The position numbers were made by a program, and so were the translations under genes. A DNA stretch of 12,426 nt from Clostridiaceae bacterium. GTDB taxonomy: Bacteria; Bacillota; Clostridia; Oscillospirales; Acutalibacteraceae. This document shows positions 1 to 7,760 of this stretch, in pieces (the first letter of the stretch is position 1; every line of letters begins with the position of its first letter). The stretch lies in NCBI GenBank assembly GCA_904501895.1, contig CAJGCX010000046.1:1-12426 (forward strand). Reading direction: 5' to 3'. A model generated the notes under the pieces. The model was given only the letters and a program-made list of their open reading frames with translations. It had not been told where the DNA came from and made no database searches.

Positions 1-513
1 GGTGGTTCTGAATTCGTTATTCCAATGGCTGTTGTAGGCCTTGTGTTAAGTTTCTTCAAGAAGACTCGCAAGTTCGGTATGTCTGTTCTTTTTGCAGTTC
101 TTGTTGGTACGCTTCTCACAAACGTTATTTTCAAACCAATGTTTGACCGTCCTCGTCCATATGTTTACTATGCAGATAACCCACTCTTTATGAGTTGGTA
201 TGAATTTGCAGGTGCACATGTTGAAAGTGACAAGTCATTCCCATCAGGTCACACAACTGCAGCATTTGAAATCGGCGTTGCACTCTTCCTTGTGCTTAAC
301 AAGAAATACAGCTGGATTTTCCCTGTTTTCTCAGCACTCGTTGGTCTTTCAAGAATCTACCTTATGGTACACTATGTAACAGACGTTCTTGGTGGCGTGG
401 TTATTGGTACATTTGCAGGTATTATGGGTTACCTTATTATGACTGCAATTATGAAAAATACAAAAATTGCTGAATTCGATTTGGTAGAAAAGATAAAGAA
501 GAAAAAAGCTTAA
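1..513 (+). CDS. PAP2-family membrane phosphatase, 5' partial
   Basis: This is the C-terminal part (170 residues) of a PAP2/type 2 phosphatidic acid phosphatase; the frame is open from base 1, so the start lies upstream and the ATG at 25 is probably internal. All three PAP2 signatures are visible. C1 is K-x6-RP, with K at codon 133 and RPRP at 148-159. C2 is PSGH at 241-252. C3 is SR-x5-H-x3-D, with SR at 349-354, H at 370 and D at 382. In this family the C3 His is the nucleophile and the C2 His the acid/base. Hydrophobic stretches flank the motifs, so the active site should face the outer side of the membrane. Substrates of the family include undecaprenyl diphosphate (BcrC-like) and phosphatidic acid or phosphatidylglycerol phosphate; the sequence does not decide. 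The neighbouring penicillin-binding protein makes a cell-wall lipid-carrier role plausible, by inference only. The tail is lysine-rich and cytoplasmic-looking. A hairpin terminator follows 15 nt after the stop. Confidence 0.9.
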   Translation, partial: GGSEFVIPMAVVGLVLSFFKKTRKFGMSVLFAVLVGTLLTNVIFKPMFDRPRPYVYYADNPLFMSWYEFAGAHVESDKSFPSGHTTAAFEIGVALFLVLNKKYSWIFPVFSALVGLSRIYLMVHYVTDVLGGVVIGTFAGIMGYLIMTAIMKNTKIAEFDLVEKIKKKKA

Positions 514-528
514 ATAAGGTTAAAATTT

Positions 529-564
529 ATCACCTGTGTCAAAACTTGATACAGGTGATTTTTT
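529..564 (+). terminator. Hairpin with T-tract; right arm carries the next gene's RBS
   Basis: The left arm is 529-540 and the right arm 548-559, a 12-bp stem with one G-T wobble and a 7-nt loop (541-547), followed by six T (559-564). This has the form of an intrinsic terminator for the PAP2 gene. The right arm contains AGGTGA at 553-558, the only candidate Shine-Dalgarno for the ATG at 565, so the stem would hide that site when folded. Folding energy was not computed. Confidence 0.75.
553..558 (+). promoter_or_regulatory. Shine-Dalgarno of the PBP gene, inside the hairpin
   Basis: AGGTGA lies 6 nt before the ATG at 565, a normal spacing. It pairs with the CACCT of the left arm (531-535). 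It supports 565 as the start, and this start also gives an intact N-terminal membrane anchor. Confidence 0.65.
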
Positions 565-2166
565 ATGTACAAAAGAATTGGTATTGCATTTTCCCTTCTC
601 ATATTTGTATTTGGAATTTTGATTTCCAACATAGGAATAATTATGATGAAAACAGGTGTTTCACCCTCTTCACAAAGTACAAGCACAAAAAGTGTCGTGC
701 TTTCAACCTCAAGAGGAATGATTTACGATACAAATATGAAGAAAATTGTTAATAAGGAAACAAAGAATATTACTGTTTGTCTGCCTACACAAAAAGCTTT
801 GAACACACTGGAAAGTAGTCTTGATAATAATCAGGTAAATGAGCTTTATGAAAATGCAAAAAGTGGAAAAATCAGCATTTTTGAGACTGATAATATTTTT
901 CGTGATTCACATATAAAATCAGTTGCAACAATTAGTCGATATTCAGACAATCAACCTTGTGTGCATCTTATTGGACATCTTGATGAAAATAGTCATGGTG
1001 CTCTAGGACTTGAGAAAGCATACAACAGTTACCTATCAAATTATTGTGGTGAATTAAGAGCGAAATGGAGCACAGATGCAATCGGCAACATTCTTTTAGG
1101 TGAAGGAATAAAATTTGAGAGTAACGGATATTTATCACCTGCAGGTATTCAGCTGACAATTGACCTTGATGTTCAGAAAATTGCAGAAAATTCACTTGTT
1201 GAAAACAATATTGACAAAGGTGCTGTGGTTATTCTCAACTCATACACTAATGAAATTCTCGCACTGGCTTCTGCACCGAAATTCAACCCAAACGATATTT
1301 CTGCAGATATGAACAATCCGAATTCACCCTTTATAAATCGTGCAATAACACCATATAGCGTTGGCTCTGTTTTCAAGCCCATCATTTCAGCCTGTGCATT
1401 GGAAAGCAACATACAACTGATTTATGACTGTAAAGGCAGTATCAATATAAATGGGACAACCTTCAGGTGTAATAATGGTAATGCTCATGGAAGGGTTAAT
1501 ATAAATTCAGCTATGGAGCAATCCTGCAACTGTTATTTTATTGCATTAGGACAAGAATTAAATGTTGAGAATTTTTTAAGTCTTTGTGAGGCTTTCGGAT
1601 TTGGAAAATCCATTGAATTAGCTGATAGTTTTAATACTAAATCAGGTAATCTGCCTATTGCAGATTCTATAAAGTCACCACAAGAATTGGCAAATATCTC
1701 ATTTGGTCAGGGTGAAATGCTTATAAGTCCTCTGCAAATGGCAGTTGCTTATTCCTGCTTTGTAAATGGTGGATATTACAGACCACCTACACTTATGAAA
1801 GGGATTATTGATGAAAATGGTCAGGTTATTCAAAAGGTGAAATTGCCTGACAGTTATATGATTTTAAATAAAAGTACAGTAACCAAAATTGATATGATTC
1901 TTAAAAATGTTGTGAAAAACGGTAATGGTATCAAGGCGTTTTCGGAATACACCATCAATCACGGTAAAACTGCAACTGCACAAAGTGGTTGGTATGAAAA
2001 CGGCAGAGAAATTAATCACACATGGTTTTGTGGGTATTTTACTGTCAACGATACAACTTATACTGTTGTGATTTTTAAGGATGATGGTATTTCAGGTGCA
2101 AGTGATTGCGCACCTGTGTTCAAATCAATCTCTGAGGGAATTTACAACACTTTTGAAAACGTATAA
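565..2166 (+). CDS. Class B penicillin-binding protein (transpeptidase)
   Basis: This is a 533-residue peptidoglycan D,D-transpeptidase of the FtsI/PBP2 type. It would be anchored by one N-terminal transmembrane segment (about residues 5-28), with the rest outside the cell, where it cross-links stem peptides. After the anchor comes a short pedestal region with the typical R-G-x-I-Y-D motif (SRGMIYDTN, about 49-57). The transpeptidase domain covers about 190-530. Its motifs are visible: SVFK with nucleophile Ser268 and Lys271, SCN with Ser320 and Asn322, and the third box K468-T-A, where most family members have KTG. No PASTA repeat is present, and the N-terminal module is short for a PBP2 or SpoVD. 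The class B assignment rests on the absence of any glycosyltransferase domain. Whether it serves elongation, division or sporulation cannot be decided. It starts directly after a hairpin, which suggests translational control or read-through from the PAP2 gene. It ends 98 nt before the next gene's start. Confidence 0.92.
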   Translation: MYKRIGIAFSLLIFVFGILISNIGIIMMKTGVSPSSQSTSTKSVVLSTSRGMIYDTNMKKIVNKETKNITVCLPTQKALNTLESSLDNNQVNELYENAKSGKISIFETDNIFRDSHIKSVATISRYSDNQPCVHLIGHLDENSHGALGLEKAYNSYLSNYCGELRAKWSTDAIGNILLGEGIKFESNGYLSPAGIQLTIDLDVQKIAENSLVENNIDKGAVVILNSYTNEILALASAPKFNPNDISADMNNPNSPFINRAITPYSVGSVFKPIISACALESNIQLIYDCKGSININGTTFRCNNGNAHGRVNINSAMEQSCNCYFIALGQELNVENFLSLCEAFGFGKSIELADSFNTKSGNLPIADSIKSPQELANISFGQGEMLISPLQMAVAYSCFVNGGYYRPPTLMKGIIDENGQVIQKVKLPDSYMILNKSTVTKIDMILKNVVKNGNGIKAFSEYTINHGKTATAQSGWYENGREINHTWFCGYFTVNDTTYTVVIFKDDGISGASDCAPVFKSISEGIYNTFENV

Positions 2167-2206
2167 AATCCTTCTATTTACTCTTATGATTCCCTTAACT
2201 AAACTG

Positions 2207-2235
2207 TTGAAAATCTGCATAAAATATGATAAAAT
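2207..2235 (+). promoter_or_regulatory. Sigma-A-type promoter for the glmU-CTD–pth–mfd operon
   Basis: The -35 box is TTGAAA at 2207-2212. After a 17-nt spacer comes the -10 box TAAAAT at 2230-2235. TG at 2227-2228 stands one base before the -10, giving an extended -10. Transcription would begin near 2242, leaving a leader of about 23 nt before the ATG at 2265. The promoter overlaps the upstream in-frame ATG at 2226, which argues against that start. Confidence 0.65.
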
Positions 2236-2252
2236 TATTATTTAGAGGAATT

Positions 2253-2258
2253 AGAGGT
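2253..2258 (+). promoter_or_regulatory. Shine-Dalgarno deciding the GlmU-CTD start
   Basis: AGAGGT lies 6 nt before the ATG at 2265. The alternative ATG at 2226 has no ribosome binding site before it. Confidence 0.75.
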
Positions 2259-2264
2259 AATCCT

Positions 2265-2945
2265 ATGACAGAAAAAGATATTCAGAACCTTAAAGCCATT
2301 GAATTTCACGAAAACAACGGTGTTAAAATTCCTTATCATACCGGCGTTATTATTGAAGAAAATGTAGCAATCGGAAAGGGTACTGAAATTCTACCTGACA
2401 CTATAATTTTTTCAGGTGTTATTATCGGTAAAAATTGTGTTATCGGTCCGAACACGCTTATTAAAGATAGCGTTATTGGGAACAATGTTAAGCTTAACGC
2501 TGTTCAATGCTATCAATCTAAGGTTTTGGATGGTGCTGATATCGGTCCTTTTGTTCACATAAGACCGAATTCGGTTATCGGTGAAAATGTTCATTTAGGT
2601 AACTTTGTTGAAGTTAAAAACTCCAACATTGATAAGGATACAAAGGTTTCACATCTCACCTATGTTGGCGACTCTGACGTAGGCAAACGAGTGAATTTCG
2701 GTTGTGGTACAGTTACTGTTAATTACGATGGTAAGACTAAGCACAGGACAACAATCGGTGATGATTGCTTTATCGGTTGTAACACAAATCTTGTAGCACC
2801 TGTGACACTTTCTGACGGCGCTTATACTGCTGCAGGGTCAACGATTACTGAAAATGTTCCTGCCCATTCACTTGGTATTGCAAGGGCAAGGCAAGTAAAT
2901 ATTGAAAATTGGCGAAATAAAAATAAAGACAAATATAGAAAATAA
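2265..2945 (+). CDS. Stand-alone GlmU-type glucosamine-1-phosphate N-acetyltransferase
   Basis: This 226-residue left-handed beta-helix protein matches only the C-terminal half of bifunctional GlmU; hexapeptide repeats run from about residue 25 to 210. In E. coli GlmU this domain acetylates glucosamine-1-phosphate with acetyl-CoA to make GlcNAc-1-P for peptidoglycan. The catalytic and binding residues, in E. coli numbering recalled from the literature, align without a gap: R333 to Arg100, K351 to Lys118, H363 to His130 (catalytic base), Y366 to Tyr133, N377 to Asn144, N386/Y387 to Asn153/Tyr154 and K392 to Lys159. The domain therefore looks active. The N-terminal uridylyltransferase domain (about 230 residues, nucleotide-binding motif near the N terminus) is absent, and the 98 nt upstream of the start have no room for it. 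A separate uridylyltransferase is expected elsewhere in the genome. Its position before pth and mfd matches the Bacillus glmU–pth–mfd order, which supports descent from glmU. Alternative readings are another acyltransferase of the LbH family or a non-essential paralogue. Confidence 0.85.
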   Translation: MTEKDIQNLKAIEFHENNGVKIPYHTGVIIEENVAIGKGTEILPDTIIFSGVIIGKNCVIGPNTLIKDSVIGNNVKLNAVQCYQSKVLDGADIGPFVHIRPNSVIGENVHLGNFVEVKNSNIDKDTKVSHLTYVGDSDVGKRVNFGCGTVTVNYDGKTKHRTTIGDDCFIGCNTNLVAPVTLSDGAYTAAGSTITENVPAHSLGIARARQVNIENWRNKNKDKYRK

Positions 2946-2949
2946 AGGT
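2944..2949 (+). promoter_or_regulatory. Shine-Dalgarno of pth
   Basis: AAAGGT overlaps the stop of the preceding gene and lies 6 nt before the ATG at 2956. It favours that start over the in-frame ATG at 2902, which lies inside the preceding gene and would add a lysine-rich 18-residue extension. Confidence 0.7.
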
Positions 2950-2955
2950 AAAATT

Positions 2956-3570
2956 ATGTTTAACAAATTCAGAAAACAAACTGCGTCTGTTGGCACAGGC
3001 ACACACGAATTTCTTATTGTGGGACTTGGTAATCCCGGAAGTAAATACACATTGACACGACACAATGCAGGATTTCTCTGCCTTGATATGCTTTCCCAGA
3101 AATTGGGATTTAGAATTGACCGACTTAAATACAAGTCACTTATGGCTGACACCAACATTAACGGTCACCGTTGTATTGTTATGCAGCCACAGACATTTAT
3201 GAATAACAGTGGTGAAGCAGTAAGAGAATGTGCTTCATTTTACAAAATTCCACCTGAAAGAGTTATTGTGATTTATGACGATATTTCTCTTGATGTTGGT
3301 AAGCTTCGTATCCGTAGAAAGGGTACTGACGGTGGTCACAACGGAATTAAGAGCATTATCTATCACTTGAATTCTGACCAATTTCCAAGAATCAAGGTTG
3401 GTTGCGGTAAAAAACCACATCCTGACTATGACCTTGCTGATTGGGTACTTTCCGAATTCAAAAAAGACGAGCAGAAAGCTTTAGAGCCTGCTTTAGAAAA
3501 CGCTTGTAAGGCAATTGAGCTTTTACTTGATAATCAGATTGATAAGGCTATGAATTTATATAATAGTTAA
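2956..3570 (+). CDS. pth: Peptidyl-tRNA hydrolase
   Basis: This 204-residue cytoplasmic enzyme cleaves peptidyl-tRNA released by stalled ribosomes and recycles tRNA. The Pth signature is present: GLGNPG at residues 23-28, followed by TRHN. Residues matching the E. coli enzyme are Asn26 (N10), His36 (H20, catalytic), Asn83 in the FMN motif (N68), Asp108 (D93) and His128/Asn129 (H113/N114). The nearly constant offset of 15-16 supports the alignment. About 16 residues precede the point where E. coli Pth begins; they are basic and probably disordered. The length is otherwise normal. The gene starts 10 nt after the GlmU-domain gene and ends 15 nt before mfd, so all three are probably co-transcribed, as in Bacillus. 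Confidence 0.96.
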   Translation: MFNKFRKQTASVGTGTHEFLIVGLGNPGSKYTLTRHNAGFLCLDMLSQKLGFRIDRLKYKSLMADTNINGHRCIVMQPQTFMNNSGEAVRECASFYKIPPERVIVIYDDISLDVGKLRIRRKGTDGGHNGIKSIIYHLNSDQFPRIKVGCGKKPHPDYDLADWVLSEFKKDEQKALEPALENACKAIELLLDNQIDKAMNLYNS

Positions 3571-3585
3571 GCAGAGGCAAAAACT

Positions 3586-6500
3586 ATGTCCGCATTTACC
3601 GAAGCAATCAAAAATTCAGCAGAATATGAGGGTGTTGTAAACAGCATTAAAAAAAGCTTTTTACCACAGGGAGTTTTAGGCTTAATTCCCGTTATGAAAG
3701 CTCATCTTGTATCTGCAGTAACCGGGGGTCTTGAAAAAAAGGCCCTTGTTGTCGTGCCTGACGAAGCTACTGCAGTAAGACTTTGTGAGGATTTAACTGC
3801 TTTTGGAGTTTCTGCACTTCAATATCCTGCAAAAAGCTTTTCATTCTACACAACTGACTCACAAAGCTATGAATATGAGCAGAAAAGAATAAAGGCGCTT
3901 CGCAGAATGCTTGATAATCGTTGTGACATTGTTGTTGCAAGTGCTGAGGCCTGTCTTTCATACACTATCCCACCTGAAATTTTACGTCAGAAATCTGTCC
4001 TTCTTAAAAAAGATGAGGAAACTAGTCTTGAAAATATCGTTATGTCCTTGAATTGCGCAGGATACACACGTGTTGATGCAGTTGAGGGTGTTGGTCAATT
4101 TTCTGTCCGTGGTGGAATTGTGGACTTTTTCTCACCTGATGATGAGGAGCCTGTACGAATTGAACTTTGGGGTGACACAGTTGATACAATGTGTCATTTT
4201 GATGTTGTGTCACAACGTAGAACAGTTAATATTGATGAGGTCTTAATTGCACCATCAAAGGAAATTGTCATTGACAATCCACAGGCTTTAATTGAAAAAA
4301 TCGAAAACCTTGCCCATTCAATCAGAGGCAAGAAAACTGATATTATCCGTGAAAAGCTTTATAGTGATATTGACCGACTTAAAGGTGGTTTATCCGTTGG
4401 CTCTGCTGACAAATATCTTCCACTCGTTTACTCCCCTGCTACAATTTTTGACTATGCAAAGGACTATCTCCTTTTCGCATTTGAAACTGCAGGAATTAAG
4501 GAGAAGGTATCATCCTCACAAAAGCTTTTATACGAGGACATCAAGGCTTGTGTTGACGACGGTACACTTTGCAAGGGCCTTGATAAATTTACGCTTACAT
4601 TTAATGAGCTTCTTGATAAATATCAGGAATTCGGTGCAACATATGTTGACAATTTTGCACGAGGAAGCTTTGACACTCCTGTAAAGAGTCTTACAACCTT
4701 TAACGGAAACACTCTTCCTATATGGAACGGAAAGCTTGATGTTCTTATGGAGGACTTAAAGCCTGTCAACACAAATGACAGTACAGTTGTTGTTTTTGCA
4801 GGTACTGAAAAGAGTGCTAAAAATCTTGCAGAAGCACTTAACGATGAAAATTTCGTTTCAGTTTATTTTTCAAACATTCCTGCAAAATTCCCTAAGGGTG
4901 CTATCTGTGTCCTTGCAGGGTCATTAAGCTCAGGTTTTTCATATCCAAGAGAAAAGCTTTATGTTTTTACATATTCAAAGGTTTATCAGTCAAAGGCAAG
5001 AAGAAAAAATACAGGCTTTAAGGCTAGGGATACAATTCACTCTCTTGATGAAATCAAAAAGGGTGATTATGTTGTTCACGCTGTACACGGTATCGGTGTT
5101 TTTGACGGAGTTACACAGCTTGAAGCCAACAAAATTATAAAAGACTATATCAAAATCAAATATGCAAAAAGTGACGTACTTTATGTACCAGTCACACAGC
5201 TTGATTTGGTAGCTAAATATATTGGTCCACACGAGGACGACGGTAAGGCACTTAAGCTCAACCGTCTTGGTGGTGGGGATTGGGAAAAGACAAGAAATAA
5301 GGTGCGTTCAGCTGTTAAAGATATGGCTGACCAGCTTATTAAGCTTTATTCACAGCGTTTACACAGTGAAGGTTATGCCTTTTCACCTGATATTGATATG
5401 CAGATGGACTTTGAAAGAAGATTTCCGTTTGAAGAAACCGGTGACCAGCTACGAAGCATTGACGAAATCAAAAGTGATATGGAAAAGCCATATCCAATGG
5501 ACAGACTTCTTTGTGGTGACGTTGGTTTCGGTAAAACTGAAGTGGCGTTGAGAGCTGTTTTCAAGTGTATTGCTGACGGAAAACAATGTGCAATTCTTGT
5601 ACCTACCACCATTCTTGCATTACAGCATTATCAAACTATTTTAAAGCGATTCGAAGGCTTCCCTATTGAGGCAGAAATGCTTTCACGCTTCCGTACTCCT
5701 GCACAGAGAACAAAGATTATCAAGAGCGTTAATGCAGGATTTATTGACATTATCGTGGGTACTCACTCACTTATTTCAAAAAACGTGAAGTTCAAGGATT
5801 TGGGACTTCTTATAGTTGATGAGGAGCAACGCTTTGGTGTTGCACAAAAGGAAAAGCTTAAGGAATTATTCCCAGGTGTTGATGTGCTTACACTTTCTGC
5901 TACACCTATTCCGAGAACACTTAATATGGCTATGTCAGGAATCCGTGATATGTCAGTTATTGAGGAAGCGCCTTCTGACCGTTCGCCTGTTCAGACTTAT
6001 GTTGTTGAACACAATATGCCACTTCTTTGTGAGGCTATGGAAAAGGAGCTTCGTCGTGGTGGTCAGGTTTATTTCCTTCACAACAGAGTTGAAACAATTG
6101 ACGGAGTTGCAAATTCCATTCAGGAATATTTACCTGATGCTCGTATTTCCGTTGCTCACGGCAAAATGAACGAAGAACAGTTAAGTGATATATGGCGTGA
6201 CTTGATGAATGGTGAAATTGACATTCTTGTCTGTACAACAATTATTGAAACAGGTGTTGATGTGCCAAACGCTAACACTCTTATTATTGAGGATGCAGAC
6301 AAATTAGGACTTGCTCAGCTTCATCAGCTTCGTGGTCGTGTTGGTAGAAGTGCAAGAAGAGCAAGTGCATATCTCACATATAAGCGTGACAAAAATCTTT
6401 CAGAAATTGCATACAAACGACTTCAGGCAATACGTGAATATACTGAATTTGGTTCAGGATTTAAAATTGCTATGCGTGACCTTGAAATCCGTGGTGCAGG

Positions 6501-7059
6501 TAATCTTTTAGGTGCACAACAGCACGGTCATTTAGCATCTGTTGGTTACGATATGTATATGAAGCTTCTCAGCGAAGCAATAAGTCAGGAAAAGGGTGAA
6601 AAACCAAAGCAAAAAGAATGTCTTATTGACTTGCAAATCAATGCTCATATTCCTGACAAATACATTTCTGCACTTGCACAAAGACTTACTGTTTACCGAA
6701 GAATCGCTGATATTCGTTCGTATCAGGATGCAGAGGATGTACGTGATGAGCTTCGTGACCGTTTTGGTGATATTCCGCCATCAGTTGAGGGACTTATTGA
6801 AGTTTCACTTTGCAGAAATACTGCCGCATCCCTTGGAATTTATGAAATCGGTCAACGTGGCGAAACACTCTGCCTTTACTGTGAGGATATTAATCCATCA
6901 TTGGTGCTTGACATTTCCGGAATTCTTCGTGGTCGTGTCAGCGTAACCTCAAGCGGTAAAAAGAGTATAAATGTTAAAAAGAAGCCTGACCAGAATTCCC
7001 TTGATACATTAAAGGAAATTTTCACAGCAGTTGAGAATGTGAGGTTAGATAAGCAATGA
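3586..7059 (+). CDS. mfd: Transcription-repair coupling factor
   Basis: This 1157-residue protein has the full length of Mfd, an ATP-driven DNA translocase that pushes stalled RNA polymerase off damaged DNA and recruits UvrA. The domain order is complete. A UvrB-like N-terminal module covers about 1-350, including the GQFSVRGGIVDFF stretch near 170. The RNA-polymerase-interacting (CarD-like) domain lies at about 485-560, beginning KKGDYVVHAVHGIG at 491. Superfamily 2 translocase domains follow, with Walker A GDVGFGKT at 644-651 (Lys650), DEEQ at 745-748, SATPIPRT at 771-778 and QLRGRVGR at 914-921. A C-terminal TRCF domain covers about 1000-1150. No motif is damaged. AGAGG at 3573-3577 gives a ribosome binding site 8 nt before the ATG. 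The stop codon overlaps the next start (ATGA at 7056-7059), so a membrane protein gene is translationally linked to it. Confidence 0.98.
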   Translation: MSAFTEAIKNSAEYEGVVNSIKKSFLPQGVLGLIPVMKAHLVSAVTGGLEKKALVVVPDEATAVRLCEDLTAFGVSALQYPAKSFSFYTTDSQSYEYEQKRIKALRRMLDNRCDIVVASAEACLSYTIPPEILRQKSVLLKKDEETSLENIVMSLNCAGYTRVDAVEGVGQFSVRGGIVDFFSPDDEEPVRIELWGDTVDTMCHFDVVSQRRTVNIDEVLIAPSKEIVIDNPQALIEKIENLAHSIRGKKTDIIREKLYSDIDRLKGGLSVGSADKYLPLVYSPATIFDYAKDYLLFAFETAGIKEKVSSSQKLLYEDIKACVDDGTLCKGLDKFTLTFNELLDKYQEFGATYVDNFARGSFDTPVKSLTTFNGNTLPIWNGKLDVLMEDLKPVNTNDSTVVVFAGTEKSAKNLAEALNDENFVSVYFSNIPAKFPKGAICVLAGSLSSGFSYPREKLYVFTYSKVYQSKARRKNTGFKARDTIHSLDEIKKGDYVVHAVHGIGVFDGVTQLEANKIIKDYIKIKYAKSDVLYVPVTQLDLVAKYIGPHEDDGKALKLNRLGGGDWEKTRNKVRSAVKDMADQLIKLYSQRLHSEGYAFSPDIDMQMDFERRFPFEETGDQLRSIDEIKSDMEKPYPMDRLLCGDVGFGKTEVALRAVFKCIADGKQCAILVPTTILALQHYQTILKRFEGFPIEAEMLSRFRTPAQRTKIIKSVNAGFIDIIVGTHSLISKNVKFKDLGLLIVDEEQRFGVAQKEKLKELFPGVDVLTLSATPIPRTLNMAMSGIRDMSVIEEAPSDRSPVQTYVVEHNMPLLCEAMEKELRRGGQVYFLHNRVETIDGVANSIQEYLPDARISVAHGKMNEEQLSDIWRDLMNGEIDILVCTTIIETGVDVPNANTLIIEDADKLGLAQLHQLRGRVGRSARRASAYLTYKRDKNLSEIAYKRLQAIREYTEFGSGFKIAMRDLEIRGAGNLLGAQQHGHLASVGYDMYMKLLSEAISQEKGEKPKQKECLIDLQINAHIPDKYISALAQRLTVYRRIADIRSYQDAEDVRDELRDRFGDIPPSVEGLIEVSLCRNTAASLGIYEIGQRGETLCLYCEDINPSLVLDISGILRGRVSVTSSGKKSINVKKKPDQNSLDTLKEIFTAVENVRLDKQ

Positions 7060-7742
7060 TTGGTACAATAGTAAATACAGCCACAATACTTACAGGTAGT
7101 ATTATCGGTAGCTTACTGAAAAAAGGCATTAAGGAGAAATATACAAAATGCCTTATGAATGCAATGGGACTTGCTGCAGCAGGTATCGGCATAAATTCAA
7201 TTGTACAGAATATGCCAAACAGCAAATACCCTGTTTTATTCATTGTTAGCCTTGCATTAGGCTCACTTTTAGGTAATGTAATTGACCTTGATAAAAGATT
7301 TAACGGTCTTGTTGAGAAAAAAGGTAAAAGCGAGTTAGGAAAAGGACTTTCAACTGCAATTCTCCTTTTCTGTATCGGTAGTCTTTCGATTTTAGGTCCT
7401 ATAAACTCTGCTCTTAACAATGACCATACATATCTTTTCACAAATGCAACACTTGATTTTGTTACAAGTATGGTTTTAGCCTCCACCTACGGAATCGGAA
7501 TTGCACTTGCAGCACCTGTGCTGTTTTGTTGGCAAGGCAGTATTTATTTACTTGCAACATTTTTAGGTGAATTCATGAGTCCTGAGCTTATGTGTGAAAT
7601 CAGCGTTGTTGGTGGCTTTTTGATTGCATCATCAGGTCTTGCAATTCTTGAAATCAAGAACCTGAAAACTCTTAATATGCTCCCTGCACTCCTTGTGCCA
7701 CCTGTCTGGTTTATATTAATGTGGATAATTACTCTTATTTAA
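7056..7742 (+). CDS. DUF554 family membrane protein (YdfK/YqgA-like)
   Basis: This 228-residue, strongly hydrophobic protein has about six or seven membrane segments. The N terminus (MIGTIVNTATILTGSIIGSL) and the glycine-rich spacing are typical of DUF554, a family of inner-membrane proteins of unknown transport or other function. A soluble loop around residues 85-105 is rich in lysine and glutamate. The ATG overlaps the mfd stop by 4 nt, a layout of translational coupling, and a weak GAGGT (7041-7045) sits 10 nt upstream inside mfd. It is followed after 18 nt by the phosphoglycerol transferase gene. No catalytic motif is visible and no function is assigned. Confidence 0.88.
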   Translation: MIGTIVNTATILTGSIIGSLLKKGIKEKYTKCLMNAMGLAAAGIGINSIVQNMPNSKYPVLFIVSLALGSLLGNVIDLDKRFNGLVEKKGKSELGKGLSTAILLFCIGSLSILGPINSALNNDHTYLFTNATLDFVTSMVLASTYGIGIALAAPVLFCWQGSIYLLATFLGEFMSPELMCEISVVGGFLIASSGLAILEIKNLKTLNMLPALLVPPVWFILMWIITLI

Positions 7743-7760
7743 AGAAAGGAAGTTGTATTT

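Noticed and set aside
546..752. Open frame of 68 codons overlapping the start of the PBP gene
   Set aside because: It begins inside the hairpin, lies in another frame of a clear gene and has no family-like sequence.
2167..2206. Possible terminator after the PBP gene
   Set aside because: No inverted repeat with a T-tract is seen; only AT-rich sequence leading into the promoter.
2225..2230. TATGAT as the -10 box of the operon promoter
   Set aside because: It lies only 12 nt after TTGAAA, which is too close. TAAAAT at 2230-2235 gives a 17-nt spacer and the TG extension.
2902..2955. N-terminal extension of Pth from an upstream ATG
   Set aside because: It would overlap the preceding gene, has no ribosome binding site, and the ATG at 2956 has a well-placed one.
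4292..4684. Plus-strand 130-codon open frame within mfd
   Set aside because: Out-of-frame shadow of the intact mfd reading frame; composition is typical of a frame-shifted translation.
5816..6169. Plus-strand 117-codon open frame within mfd
   Set aside because: It overlaps the conserved helicase motifs of Mfd in another frame; no independent evidence.
7022..7486. Minus-strand open frame of 154 codons opposite the DUF554 gene
   Set aside because: It lies wholly over the mfd end and DUF554 coding sequence, and its hydrophobic, basic composition mirrors the opposite strand. No supporting RBS or promoter was noticed.
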